This document shows positions 28,792-38,964 of a stretch of 51,984 nucleotides of DNA, piece by piece. The notes under the pieces were generated by a model. That model worked only from the letters and a program-made list of their open reading frames with translations, made no database searches and was not told the DNA's origin. The translations under genes and the position numbers were made by a program. The stretch is from a bacterium. GTDB lineage: Bacteria > Patescibacteriota > Minisyncoccia > Phycocordibacterales > Phycocordibacteraceae. The DNA lies in NCBI GenBank assembly GCA_021784815.1, contig JAJYHK010000016.1, positions 1 through 51,984 on the forward strand, given 5' to 3'. Numbering within the stretch: position 1 is the stretch's first letter; each line of letters opens with the position of its first letter.

Positions 28792-30129
28792 ATGGCTGAA
28801 CCAGGACTGATGGAGAAAATCGTGTCGCTCGGTAAGCGGCGGGGGTTCATATTTCCGGGCTCGGAGATCTACGGCGGCCTCGCTGGGACCTTTGACTATG
28901 GCCCCATGGGCGTATTGCTCAAGGAGAACATCCAGCAACTCTGGCTCGCGCTCTTTCGTGATAGCCGCGATGACATGTACGGAGTCGATGCTGCCATCCT
29001 CATGAACCCGAAGGTCTGGGAATCATCGGGGCACGTCGCTGGTTTTTCCGATCCGCTCGTGGGGTGTGAGAAATGCAAGCGCCGTTTCCGCGCGGATCAC
29101 CTCGACGATCCGCGCCGCTGTCCGACGTGCGGGGGTACGCTCTCGGAGCCCCGCGCGTTCAATATGATGTTCAAGACGCACGCGGGCGCGATGGAGGACG
29201 AATCGGCGATCGTGTACCTGCGTCCGGAAACGGCGGGTGGTATTTTCGTGAACTACAAGAACGTTGTGGATTCGATCCATCCGAAACTGCCGTTCGGCAT
29301 CGCGCAGATCGGGAAGGCATTCCGCAATGAGATCGCGCCGCGCGACTTCATTTTCCGGCTCCGCGAGCTCTCGCAAATGGAGGTCGAGTACTTCGTGAGG
29401 CCCCCCGAGTGGGAAGCGGCATTTGATGCATGGCGCGCGACCATGCATGCGTATGCGGATGCGCTCGGATTGCCCAGAGATGCCGTACACGAATTCGAGG
29501 TGCCGGCCGAGGATCGCGCCCATTACAGCAAACGCACCATCGATTTCGAATTCGATTATCCCTTCGGCCGCAAGGAGCTTTGGGGACTCGCATACCGCAC
29601 CGACTTCGACCTTTCGGCGCACCAGCGTGGCTCCGGCGTTTCGCTCGAGTACCTCGAAGACGAAACGAAAGAGAAATTTATTCCGCACGTCATCGAGCCG
29701 TCGCTCGGCGTCGATCGCACGGTCCTTGCGGTGCTTGTAAGCGCGTATCGCGAAGACGAGCTGGGCGGAGAGACGCGCGCATACCTTGCGCTCTCGCCCC
29801 GCATCGCGCCGGTGAAAGCGATGGTGTCGCCGCTCTTGAAAAACAAGCCCGAACTCGTCGCAAAGGCGCGCGCGGTGTATGCGGCGCTCAAGCGGGAGGT
29901 GCCGCAGGTTGCTTGGGACGACAACGGCAACATCGGCAAGCGCTACCGCCGCCAGGACGAGATCGGCACGCCGTTTTGCCTCACGATCGATTTCGATACG
30001 CTCGGCCAGGAGAATCAAACAGCGCCATGGCTTACAGACACGGTCACCCTGCGCGACCGCGACAGCGGCGCTCAGGAACGTCTCCCCATTACCGATGCCG
30101 TTGCGCGCGTGAAAGAAGCGATACGATAG
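28792..30129 (+). CDS. glyS: Glycyl-tRNA synthetase (alpha2, eukaryote/archaea-like type)
   Basis: MEKIVSLGKRRGFIFPGSEIYGGLAGTFDYGPMGVLLKENI..., RPETAGGIFVNYKNV, FRNEIAPRDFIFRLREL. Confidence 0.95.
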   Translation: MAEPGLMEKIVSLGKRRGFIFPGSEIYGGLAGTFDYGPMGVLLKENIQQLWLALFRDSRDDMYGVDAAILMNPKVWESSGHVAGFSDPLVGCEKCKRRFRADHLDDPRRCPTCGGTLSEPRAFNMMFKTHAGAMEDESAIVYLRPETAGGIFVNYKNVVDSIHPKLPFGIAQIGKAFRNEIAPRDFIFRLRELSQMEVEYFVRPPEWEAAFDAWRATMHAYADALGLPRDAVHEFEVPAEDRAHYSKRTIDFEFDYPFGRKELWGLAYRTDFDLSAHQRGSGVSLEYLEDETKEKFIPHVIEPSLGVDRTVLAVLVSAYREDELGGETRAYLALSPRIAPVKAMVSPLLKNKPELVAKARAVYAALKREVPQVAWDDNGNIGKRYRRQDEIGTPFCLTIDFDTLGQENQTAPWLTDTVTLRDRDSGAQERLPITDAVARVKEAIR

Positions 30130-30277
30130 ATATAGAGATTCGATGCGCACGCAAGCGCCCCGATCCCCTTGCGGAACCGAGCGGCAATAGAAGCGGACGT
30201 TGTCTGCCGGCTACCCTCCTGCAAGGGAGGCCAGGATTCTTTTTGGGCGCCTATGAGACGCGTGCTACTATGCCGCC

Positions 30278-31348
30278 ATGGAAAAAGAGATCCGCGTGTC
30301 CGTCACGCCGCGCACGATACTCGCGGTTGCGCTCATCGCGGGCGGCGCCTACCTGCTCTGGCTTTTGCGCGATCTTACGCTCCTTGTGCTCACGGCGATC
30401 GTTATTGCATCGGCGATCGAGCCGGGTATCGCGTTTTTCATGCGTCGCGGCCTTCCACGCTTTCTTGCGACGCTCGCCATGTACCTGTTCGTATTCGGGT
30501 CAGTGTTTGCGCTCGTGTACTTTTTCTTTCCGCCGATCATCGCAGACATGGTGAGCGCCATCGCAGCACTGCCGCAGTTCCTTAGTTCGCTCAATGTCCC
30601 GGAGTCGCTGCGCAATCTTACCAATCTCTCGACGATCGGCGGCGCGAACGTCCAGCACGAGAGTTTCTTTCAAACGCTCCTCGCACTCCAGGGAGCGTTT
30701 TCGGCGGCATCCGGCGGCGTGGTGCAGTTCGTCGCGGCCTTCTTTGGCGGCATCCTCTCGTTTGTCCTCGTTGTCGTCCTTTCGTTCTACTTCGCGCTCC
30801 AGGACACTGGCGTCGATGATTTCCTCCGTCTCGTCACGCCGGCAGAGTATGAAGAATATGCCGTCGATCTCTGGCGCCGATCGCAAAAGAAGATCGGCCT
30901 CTGGATGCAGGGGCAAATTCTGCTCTCTGTCATCATCGGCGTGCTCGTGTATCTCGGGCTGCTCATCATCGGCGTGCCGTACGCGCTCTTGCTCGCGATT
31001 TTCACTGCGCTTGCGGAAATCATTCCAATTTTCGGATCGCTCCTCTCGGGAGCCGCCGCGGCTTTCGTGGGTTACACCCAGGGCGGTCTCGCGCTCGCGG
31101 CGATCGTCGTGGGCCTCTACATTGTCGTAAATCAGTTCGAATCGAACCTCATCTATCCGCTTATCGTGAAGAAGGTCGTCGGCGTCCCGCCGCTCTTAGT
31201 TATCGTCGCGCTCATCGCCGGGTACACCATCGCCGGGTTCCTCGGCGTGCTGCTTTCGGTTCCGATGGCGGCGATCTTGCTCGAGCTCCTCTCTGATTAT
31301 TACAAGCGCAAACGCCGTCGCATCGCCCGCCACAGCTCAGCAGCCTAG
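30278..31348 (+). CDS. AI-2E family transporter (PerM-like)
   Basis: Multi-TM protein; GVPYALLLAIFTALAEIIPIFGSLLSGAAAAFVGYTQGG and NLIYPLIVKKVVGVPPLLVIVALIAG are family motifs. Confidence 0.92.
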   Translation: MEKEIRVSVTPRTILAVALIAGGAYLLWLLRDLTLLVLTAIVIASAIEPGIAFFMRRGLPRFLATLAMYLFVFGSVFALVYFFFPPIIADMVSAIAALPQFLSSLNVPESLRNLTNLSTIGGANVQHESFFQTLLALQGAFSAASGGVVQFVAAFFGGILSFVLVVVLSFYFALQDTGVDDFLRLVTPAEYEEYAVDLWRRSQKKIGLWMQGQILLSVIIGVLVYLGLLIIGVPYALLLAIFTALAEIIPIFGSLLSGAAAAFVGYTQGGLALAAIVVGLYIVVNQFESNLIYPLIVKKVVGVPPLLVIVALIAGYTIAGFLGVLLSVPMAAILLELLSDYYKRKRRRIARHSSAA

Positions 31349-31360
31349 CGTGTCTGTACT

Positions 31361-32809
31361 ATGCCCCGATTCATCTCTACGGCTATTCCGTACGTAAACG
31401 CACAACCCCACCTTGGCCACGCACTTGAATACGTGCAAGCCGACGCATATGCGCGCGCGCTGCGTCAGGCGGGCGAGGACGTGTTTTTCCTCACCGGTAC
31501 CGATGACAACGCGCTCAAGAACGTGCTCGCGGCGGAGAAAGTCGGGAAAGGGATTGCGGAGTATGTGGCGGAAAATGCCGAGCATTTCGTCGACCTCGAT
31601 CGCAAGCTCGATGTCGGCTATGACGATTTTATCCGCACCTCTTCCGATCCTCGCCACCGGCCGGGCGTAGAAAAGCTTTGGAAGGCAACCAAGAGCGAAG
31701 ACCTGTACAAAAAAAATTACCACGGCTACTACTGCGTCGGCTGCGAAGAATTCAAAACGGAGAAAGACCTCGTAAACAGCGAGTGCCCGGAACATCCTGG
31801 CCGAGCGCTTGAAGAAGTTGCAGAAGAGAACTACTTCTTCCGCCTCTCGGCGTACCAGGACCAGCTCCAAAGGCTTGTTGAGAGCGATATGCTGCGCATC
31901 GTGCCGGAAAGCCGCAAGAACGAAACCATTGCGTTTATCAAGGGCGGACTTGAAGACTTCAGCGTTTCGCGCTCTGCGCTGCGCGCGAAAGGGTGGGGGG
32001 TTCCCGTACCCGGAGATCCCGACCAATACCTCTATGTGTGGTACGACGCGCTTGCCAACTACATCACCGCATTGGATTACGCGAACGAGGGTGAGAAGTA
32101 TCAAATCTATTGGGCGGCAGCCGACGCGGTGAAGGTGCACATGATCGGCAAGGGTATCAACCGTTTCCACACGCTTTATTGGCCGGCGATGCTTCTGTCT
32201 GCGGGCGTGCCGCTGCCCTCGACAGTATTCGTGCATGGCTACATCACGAGCGGCGGACAGAAGATGAGCAAGACGTTGGGGAACGTGGTCGATCCGGCAA
32301 GCCTTATCGAACGCTATGGGAGCGAGGCGGTCCGGTATTTCCTGCTTCGGCACGGCAGCTCGACGGAGGATTTCGATATTACCGACGAGAAATGTCGCGA
32401 GTGGTACACCGCGCACCTTACGAACGGTCTCGGCAATCTCGTTGCGCGCGTGATGAAGCTCGCGGAAGAACATCTGCCGCACCCGATCGCGCTTACGGAA
32501 GCGGACGAGGTGTTCGATTCGGCGTTCCTCGAGAGAATCGAAGCGTTCCGCTTCAACGACGCGCTTGACTTCGTCTTTGAAAAGGTGGGGGCAGCCGATG
32601 CGCGCATGGCAGAGCAGAAGCCGTACGCGCTCATTAAGAGCGGCGATGCGGTCGAGCGCGAGGCCGCGCGCAAGGAGATCGAGGCGCTCGTGCACGAGCT
32701 TGCGGCGATCGCGACCCACCTCACGCCCGCCATGCCGCGCACGGCGGCGGCCATCCTCTCGGCGGTCCGCAAAAACGAGAAACCGGAAAACTTGTTTCCG
32801 CGGCTATGA
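31361..32809 (+). CDS. metG: Methionyl-tRNA synthetase
   Basis: AIPYVNAQPHLGHALEYVQADAYAR (HIGH), FLTGTDDNALKN, QKMSKTLGNVVDP. Confidence 0.96.
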   Translation: MPRFISTAIPYVNAQPHLGHALEYVQADAYARALRQAGEDVFFLTGTDDNALKNVLAAEKVGKGIAEYVAENAEHFVDLDRKLDVGYDDFIRTSSDPRHRPGVEKLWKATKSEDLYKKNYHGYYCVGCEEFKTEKDLVNSECPEHPGRALEEVAEENYFFRLSAYQDQLQRLVESDMLRIVPESRKNETIAFIKGGLEDFSVSRSALRAKGWGVPVPGDPDQYLYVWYDALANYITALDYANEGEKYQIYWAAADAVKVHMIGKGINRFHTLYWPAMLLSAGVPLPSTVFVHGYITSGGQKMSKTLGNVVDPASLIERYGSEAVRYFLLRHGSSTEDFDITDEKCREWYTAHLTNGLGNLVARVMKLAEEHLPHPIALTEADEVFDSAFLERIEAFRFNDALDFVFEKVGAADARMAEQKPYALIKSGDAVEREAARKEIEALVHELAAIATHLTPAMPRTAAAILSAVRKNEKPENLFPRL

Positions 32810-33027
32810 TGAAATACGTCGTGAGCGATCAAGATGAGGTCGCGATCGGTCGCGGCGTGTTCCATAAAGACCTCGCACGCGGGTTTAAGGGCCGGGTGAT
32901 TGCGGCGGGCTACTGCGCGATCGACGCTGCGAACGTTGCGGTGTCGGGCAAGAGCGAGGGTTTCGGCATTGCGGCGCAGCCCGAGGACGCAGTTCGTCTG
33001 GAAAAGCTCCTCAGAAAGTCGCACTAG
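32806..33027 (+). CDS. Small hypothetical protein, translationally coupled to metG
   Basis: 73 aa, ATGATGA overlap with the metG stop. Confidence 0.7.
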   Translation: MMKYVVSDQDEVAIGRGVFHKDLARGFKGRVIAAGYCAIDAANVAVSGKSEGFGIAAQPEDAVRLEKLLRKSH

Positions 33028-33035
33028 TCCTGCGT

Positions 33036-33839
33036 ATGGACATCCGCTTTTTCGATGCGCACTGCCATTTGCAGCTTGATGCGTACAAGGAAGATCGTGA
33101 GGCGATTGTCGAGCAGATGCGCGCGCGCGGCATCGGGGCGATTGTTGTGGGCGTGGATTATCAGACCTCGTTTGCGGCGGTAGAACTCGCGCGCGAGCAC
33201 AAGCATCTGTATGCCTCAATTGGCCTGCATCCCAATCATACGGATGAAGTATTCGATCAAGCTCGGTATCGCGCGCTCGTACAAGACCCGAACGTCGTTG
33301 CGGTGGGAGAATGCGGGCTTGACTTTTTCAGGCCCGAGAAACTGGATGAATCCGTAAAGGCGGCGCAAAAGGAACTGTTTCGTGCGCAGATGGCGCTCGC
33401 CGCCGAGGCCGACAAGCCGCTTATTATCCACGCGCGGCCAAGCAGAGGGACGTTCGATGCGTATGACGATCTCATCGCGCTTGTGCGGGAAGCGCAGGCC
33501 GCGCACGGTGCAGCCGTGCGCGGCGACGTTCATTTCTTCGTCGGAGCGCCGGAACAGGCGCGAGAGCTTGCGGCGCTCGGATTTACCATTTCGTTTACCG
33601 CCGTCATTACCTTTGCGCGCGATTACGATGCGGCGATCCGCGGCGTGCCGCTCGCAAGCATTCTCGCCGAAACCGATGCGCCCTACGTGGCGCCCGCAAG
33701 CCGCCGCAGCGCGCGTAACGACCCGCTCGCGGTCGAAGAAGTAGCGGCAAAGATCGCCGACATCAGGGGCGAAGATCCTGAAGAAGTCCGGACAGCTCTC
33801 GTGGCCAACACGCGCCTGCTTTTCTCTCTGCCGGCGTAG
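33036..33839 (+). CDS. tatD: TatD family DNase
   Basis: FFDAHCHLQLDAYKEDR, YASIGLHPNHTDE, VGECGLDFFRPE, ILAETDAPYVAP. Confidence 0.93.
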   Translation: MDIRFFDAHCHLQLDAYKEDREAIVEQMRARGIGAIVVGVDYQTSFAAVELAREHKHLYASIGLHPNHTDEVFDQARYRALVQDPNVVAVGECGLDFFRPEKLDESVKAAQKELFRAQMALAAEADKPLIIHARPSRGTFDAYDDLIALVREAQAAHGAAVRGDVHFFVGAPEQARELAALGFTISFTAVITFARDYDAAIRGVPLASILAETDAPYVAPASRRSARNDPLAVEEVAAKIADIRGEDPEEVRTALVANTRLLFSLPA

Positions 33840-33898
33840 CAAACCTGCCCTGACGGTGCCTTGCAGCTGCGTATAAAGCGTGCTAGTATGCGCATACT

Positions 33899-34372
33899 AT
33901 GGCGAGAAAAGGCGAAGAGACGCGCGATCAGGACGAACTTGGGGCGGGCGAGCTGCGCGTATACGAACTGGGCTTTCATATTGACCCAGAGCTTCCGGCC
34001 GAGGAGATAAAGAAGGCTTATCAGGACATCCGTAAGGCGATTAGCGGGAAGGGCAGCGTGGTTGCTGAAGGGGAGCCATTCGTGGTGCAGCTTGCGTATA
34101 CGATTTCTCGCCAGGAGCCGGCTGGTCGCCGCGATTTCAATTCCGCTTATTTCGCCTGGATTGCATACGAAATGGCCGCGGCAGATCACGATGAAATCCT
34201 CTCTGCCACAAACGCCGACAAGCGCATTTTCCGCTTCATCGACGTGCTCACGACCAAGGACGCCGTGCGCCATGCTGCAGAGATGCGGGAAATTGCACTC
34301 AAAGCGCCCGCCGCGGCGCGCGAGGAGGACGACGACGAAGTCGAGGCTAACCTCGAGACCGCAGCTGCCTAG
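33899..34372 (+). CDS. rpsF: 30S ribosomal protein S6
   Basis: YELGFHIDPELPAEEIKKAYQDIRKAI... and position in rpsF-ssb-rpsR. Confidence 0.85.
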   Translation: MARKGEETRDQDELGAGELRVYELGFHIDPELPAEEIKKAYQDIRKAISGKGSVVAEGEPFVVQLAYTISRQEPAGRRDFNSAYFAWIAYEMAAADHDEILSATNADKRIFRFIDVLTTKDAVRHAAEMREIALKAPAAAREEDDDEVEANLETAAA

Positions 34373-34375
34373 TTT

Positions 34376-34828
34376 ATGTATCTCAACAAAGCGCTTCTCT
34401 ATGGCAACCTTACGCGCGACCCCGAGTTGCGCGCGCTGCCGTCGGGACAGCAGGTTGCCTCGTTTGGCCTCGCGACCAACAGGAGTTACAAGGATCGCAA
34501 TGGACAGAAGCAGGAGGCGACTGAGTTCCATAATGTTGTCGCCTTTGGGCGTCCGGCCGAGATTATCGCGCAGTACATGAAAAAAGGCCGCCCGATCTAC
34601 ATCGAAGGCCGCATCCAGACGCGCAGCTGGGACGACAAGGATTCCGGTAAGAAAAATTACCGCACGGAGATCGTCGTAGAGAACTTTCAGTTCGGCGATG
34701 GCGGTGGCGCGGGCGGCTCCCGCGGCGCGGGCGAGGCCGCGCCGGCGGCAGCAAGCGCACCGGCTCACGAGCCGCAAGACATCCAGTATCCGGATGAGGA
34801 AATTAATCCTGAAGACATTCCATTTTAG
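34376..34828 (+). CDS. ssb: Single-stranded DNA-binding protein
   Basis: LNKALLYGNLTRDPELRALPSGQQVASFGLATNRSYKDRNGQKQEATEFHNVVAFGRPAEII, acidic tail PEDIPF. Confidence 0.96.
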   Translation: MYLNKALLYGNLTRDPELRALPSGQQVASFGLATNRSYKDRNGQKQEATEFHNVVAFGRPAEIIAQYMKKGRPIYIEGRIQTRSWDDKDSGKKNYRTEIVVENFQFGDGGGAGGSRGAGEAAPAAASAPAHEPQDIQYPDEEINPEDIPF

Positions 34829-34862
34829 CTAATTATCCGCAGCAGCCAGTAACCTTTGCATC

Positions 34863-35069
34863 ATGGCCCATCAATCCGAGCGTGAGGAGATCGAGATCAA
34901 GAAATATATCGACTACAAGGATATCGCGTACCTGAAGCAGTTCACGAACGCGCACGCGAAGATCCTGTCAAAGAAGCGCACGAACATTCCGGCGCTCAAA
35001 CAGCGCGAAGTCACGAACGCGATCAAGCGCGCGCGCTACATGGGCTTTTTACCCTACGTGGCAGCGTAA
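34863..35069 (+). CDS. rpsR: 30S ribosomal protein S18
   Basis: IDYKDIAYLKQFTNAHAKILSKKRTNIPALKQREVTNAIKRARYMGFLPYVA. Confidence 0.95.
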   Translation: MAHQSEREEIEIKKYIDYKDIAYLKQFTNAHAKILSKKRTNIPALKQREVTNAIKRARYMGFLPYVAA

Positions 35070-35089
35070 ATAAACCACACGAACAAAAC

Positions 35090-35120
35090 GAACGGCCGAT
35101 TCTCCGGAATCGGCCGTTTC
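35090..35120 (+). terminator. Terminator-like hairpin after rpsR
   Basis: aacggccgattc-tccg-gaatcggccgtttcgcgtttt. Confidence 0.8.
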
Positions 35121-35204
35121 GCGTTTTCCCCAGTTCTCAGTGGACCGGGGCGAGCGAGTGTGCCTTCATGCTACGCTCGCAGGTGTAAGCTTGGTCTCGC
35201 AATT

Positions 35205-38200
35205 ATGTATAAAAAAATAGTCCTTGTCTGTACTGTACTCGCATTTTCGGTGCCGTTTGCTGCTTCGGCAGCCCTAAGCCAAGACCAGATTTCAGCGATT
35301 CTGTCCATCTTGCGCGCGTTCGGTGTAAGCCAGAGTGTCATGGCGAATGTCGAAGCGGCGCTGAATGGCCAGCCGGGAAATGGGGGAACGGGCCAGACGT
35401 GCCTCGATCTCAGTTATAACCTGTACGCAGGACAAACCGATAACAGCACCGAAGGTGAAGTCTCCAAGCTACAGCAGTTCTTGGGTGTGATACCGACCGG
35501 TTACTTCGGGCCGCTGACCGAGCAGGCGGTGGAGCGGTATCAATCGAGCCACGGCATCGTCTCCTCGGGGTCTCCAGATACGACTGGGTACGGATTTGTC
35601 GGACCTCAGACGCGCACCGCGATGGCGTGCGCTTCTCCAAGCGATCAAAACAATAACCAAAATCAGCCGACACAGCCGACCGTCACTCTTACCGCCTCGC
35701 CTGCAGTCATTACCGCAGGGCAGTCGACGACGCTCGCCTGGAGTTCGACAAACGCGACCTCGTGCACCGGCACCGGCTTTTCTGCGAGCGGCACCTCGGG
35801 CTCCGTGTCCGTGTCGCCGTCGGCGAACACAACCTACTCCATGTCCTGCTCTGGGGCGGGCGGCTCGGCACAGGCGCGCGCAGCTGTGATAGTAACCACC
35901 GAAAGCACGCAGCCCGGCATCGTCAACAACCCTATCACCGATGTCCGGCATATCATCCCGGCCTTCAACCCGGCGCTCGACGCCGTGCAGGCCCCGAGCG
36001 GTTTCGGCACGGGACAGATCTGGCACGTCGGCCCGACTGAGCAGTACAAGAGCTTCGGCGCTATCGCGGGTCAGCTTAAGGATGGCGATATTGTAGAGAT
36101 TGACGCGGCCACCTATAAATGCGGCACCGACCAAAGTATCGTCTGGTACGCCAAGTACATTACGGTCGTGGGCGTCGGCGGTCGGCCGGTCTTCGATGCT
36201 TCCGGCTGCGACCTTTCGGGAGACAAGGGCATCTTTAATCCGCGCGGCGACAACTATATCATCGCGAACATTGAGTTCATGGGCGCGCACGGCCCGAGCG
36301 GCAATGACGCCGGTATCCGCTCCGATATGGGCGGCTACGTCTATCTCACGGACGACTACTTCCACGACAACCAGAATGGCCTACTCTTCACGCCAGGCGA
36401 CGGAGCGACGACCAACCTCGTGATCGACCACAGCGAATTCAACCATAACGGTAGCGGTTCCGGGTATACCCACAACATATACGTCAGTCTCGAACCGCAC
36501 AGCTTCGTTTTGCGCTTCAGTTACTCGCACGATGCAGTCGTGGGTCACGAGGTAAAGTCGCGCGCTGACAACAACTATATCCTCTACAACCGCATCGCCG
36601 ACGAATCAAGCGGCACCGCAAGCTACGACATCGACCTGCCGCAAGGCGGCCTCTCTTACATCATCGGCAATGTCATCCAAAAGAGCCCGCAGGCTCAGAA
36701 CGGCTCGAACATCACCTTCTCCGTCGAGGCCCCGATCGCGCACACCAACCCCATCCAGGAGATCTATATCGTCAACAACACGATCGTGAATGAGGACAGC
36801 ACCCCGAGCTACCGCCACGCGCTCTTCATCACAGACAACGGTCTTACCGCCGCGCGGTTCGTTAATAACCTCGTGGTCGGAATCCCGCAAAGCCAGCTCT
36901 TCACGGGCACGGGCGCGGCGAAGGTTCAAGCGTCGAACAACGTCGTCACCGATACGCCAGGCTTCTATGACGAAGCAAACCGCATCTACCTACTCACTGC
37001 GAACTCGCCGGCGGTAAATGCGGGGATCGATCCGGGCACGGCGCGCGGCTTTTCGCTCGCGCCGCAGTACGAATTTGCGCTGCCGCACGACGGGATACCA
37101 CGGCCCGTCTCAGGCGCGCTTGACGCCGGCGCCTACGAGTACGTCGCGGGCCAGACGGTTACGCCCGCACCGACCGTCACCTTCACCGCGGCGCAGACCA
37201 GCATTGCCTTCAACACGCCCGCGACGCTCACCTGGAGCACGACGAACGCTACCTACTGCACCGCAGAAGGCTCGTGGCAGGGTTCGCAGGCGACGAGCGG
37301 GAGCTACACGAGCCCTGCGCTCACCTCGAACGCGACCTTTGCGCTCTCATGCACCGGCCCGAGCGGCACGGTGAGCGCAGCGCCGATAACCATCACGGTG
37401 AACGACTCGGCGCAAGCACAAGCGCTCGGCACGTATACTTGGAAAGATATTTCGAATTCGGCATTGGTGAGCCAGTGTCCGGACCCCTCGAAATTCCCGG
37501 GCATTAGCGGGTCGGAAGGATGCGTCGGCGACCTGGGTATGACCACCGGCGTCTACGTGCCCGACACGAATAGCGTGTACTTCATGGGCGGTTCTGAAAG
37601 CTACCACTACTACGGGAACGAGGTCTACGCCTTCAATCTCAATACCATGCAGCCGGAGCGGGTGACCGATCCGACCATTCCTGCCGATACGACCGAGTAC
37701 TTCGACAACTCCGCGAACATCTACACGCCGCCGTATACGCTCGCTGCGTGTTCGCGCGCGCTGAATCTTAAGGACGGATCTATTGCGCGCGCGGTCGACG
37801 GCGTCGTTGGCGAGGCCGCGTGGGATCCGATCATCAAGAAGATCGTCGTTGGCCCGGGCGGATATCAGCGCCAGACGGGCTGCACGAACCAAGGAGGCAA
37901 TGCAACCGACCTGTGGACCTTCGACCCGTTTACGAAGACGTGGGCACAGGTCGCGCCGCCGGATCTCGCATTCCAGACCGTGAGCAACGTGCCGTTCTTT
38001 GTTGATCCGGTAACTGGCCTCGCGTACAGCGGCGGCGGCAACCGCAACGTCTCGCCGGTAGGAGCCTATCTCATCGACCTCTCGTCGACCTCGCCGACCA
38101 AGGCCATAGTCGACAACACTTGGCCGTTCTCCGCGACCGGCGCGGTTGCGGTCGACACGACGCACCACTACGCGCTCCAACTCATACAAGGCTCGCCAGG

Positions 38201-38897
38201 CTCGGTTGGCCTCTACGACCTCAATGGCCTCTCTCTGACCAAGTACGGCACTAACGGGCAAGGGGGAACCGACGGGGTAGTGGGAGGCCCGGGTCCTGAG
38301 TTCAAGCCGGACACCTCCTGGACGGTTACGGGGGACACGACCATTCTACAGGCGTTCATGCCGTCGTTCACCTACAACCCGAAGCTCGATATGTTTGTCG
38401 CATGGGCTGGTACGGACAAGTTCTACTTCATTAAGCTCGACTACGCTACGAAAACGGCGAACATCATCTCCAAGCACATTCCCGGCGGCCCGACGACGTA
38501 CGACGGCTACGGCGGTCTTGCGGGGCACCTCATCTACATCCCGAGTCTCGATGAATATCTCGTGTTTACCGGTATCAGCAACGACTTCTACTTGCTCGTG
38601 CCGCCCAGCTCGAGTACGGCGATGAACGCGGTGCAGAACGGCGTCCAGCTCGCATCCGGACTCATGTCATTCCCGTCGCTCAATCAAAGCCTCTCTCTGA
38701 ACTCCACGGGCATCCAAGTGAACGTGCTCCAGCAGATACTCAAGCGCTTGGGGCTCTTTGTGGGTAATACGACCAACTACTTCGGTCCGAAGACTAAGGC
38801 CGCAGTCGAGCTCTTTCAGCTTCGCAACGGCATCGACCCGATTGGCATCGTGGGCCCGCAGACGCGCAAGGCGCTTGGCGCGCTGCTTCTAGAGTAG
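35205..38897 (+). CDS. Giant exported surface protein: N-terminal and C-terminal peptidoglycan-binding domains, beta-helix, Ig-like domains, kelch-like region
   Basis: Signal peptide MYKKIVLVCTVLAFSVPFAASA; PG-binding motifs VSKLQQFLGVIPTGYFGPLTEQAVERYQ and LQQILKRLGLFVGNTTNYFGPKTKAAVELFQLRNGI...GPQTRKAL; central beta-helix-like YIIANIEFMGAHG...VYLTDDYFHDNQNGLLF. Confidence 0.88.
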   Translation: MYKKIVLVCTVLAFSVPFAASAALSQDQISAILSILRAFGVSQSVMANVEAALNGQPGNGGTGQTCLDLSYNLYAGQTDNSTEGEVSKLQQFLGVIPTGYFGPLTEQAVERYQSSHGIVSSGSPDTTGYGFVGPQTRTAMACASPSDQNNNQNQPTQPTVTLTASPAVITAGQSTTLAWSSTNATSCTGTGFSASGTSGSVSVSPSANTTYSMSCSGAGGSAQARAAVIVTTESTQPGIVNNPITDVRHIIPAFNPALDAVQAPSGFGTGQIWHVGPTEQYKSFGAIAGQLKDGDIVEIDAATYKCGTDQSIVWYAKYITVVGVGGRPVFDASGCDLSGDKGIFNPRGDNYIIANIEFMGAHGPSGNDAGIRSDMGGYVYLTDDYFHDNQNGLLFTPGDGATTNLVIDHSEFNHNGSGSGYTHNIYVSLEPHSFVLRFSYSHDAVVGHEVKSRADNNYILYNRIADESSGTASYDIDLPQGGLSYIIGNVIQKSPQAQNGSNITFSVEAPIAHTNPIQEIYIVNNTIVNEDSTPSYRHALFITDNGLTAARFVNNLVVGIPQSQLFTGTGAAKVQASNNVVTDTPGFYDEANRIYLLTANSPAVNAGIDPGTARGFSLAPQYEFALPHDGIPRPVSGALDAGAYEYVAGQTVTPAPTVTFTAAQTSIAFNTPATLTWSTTNATYCTAEGSWQGSQATSGSYTSPALTSNATFALSCTGPSGTVSAAPITITVNDSAQAQALGTYTWKDISNSALVSQCPDPSKFPGISGSEGCVGDLGMTTGVYVPDTNSVYFMGGSESYHYYGNEVYAFNLNTMQPERVTDPTIPADTTEYFDNSANIYTPPYTLAACSRALNLKDGSIARAVDGVVGEAAWDPIIKKIVVGPGGYQRQTGCTNQGGNATDLWTFDPFTKTWAQVAPPDLAFQTVSNVPFFVDPVTGLAYSGGGNRNVSPVGAYLIDLSSTSPTKAIVDNTWPFSATGAVAVDTTHHYALQLIQGSPGSVGLYDLNGLSLTKYGTNGQGGTDGVVGGPGPEFKPDTSWTVTGDTTILQAFMPSFTYNPKLDMFVAWAGTDKFYFIKLDYATKTANIISKHIPGGPTTYDGYGGLAGHLIYIPSLDEYLVFTGISNDFYLLVPPSSSTAMNAVQNGVQLASGLMSFPSLNQSLSLNSTGIQVNVLQQILKRLGLFVGNTTNYFGPKTKAAVELFQLRNGIDPIGIVGPQTRKALGALLLE

Positions 38898-38920
38898 TGC
38901 GCAGAGGAAGCTGTGGGCTA

Positions 38921-38958
38921 GTAAAACAGCCCCGGCCGCGCGGCCGGGGCTGTTTTAC
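38921..38958. terminator. Perfect 38-bp palindrome, bidirectional terminator between convergent genes
   Basis: gtaaaacagccccggccgcgcggccggggctgttttac. Confidence 0.9.
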
Positions 38959-38964
38959 ACGCTC

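Noticed and set aside
31337-32719. 460-aa minus-strand ORF
   Set aside because: Antisense to metG; no recognisable domain.
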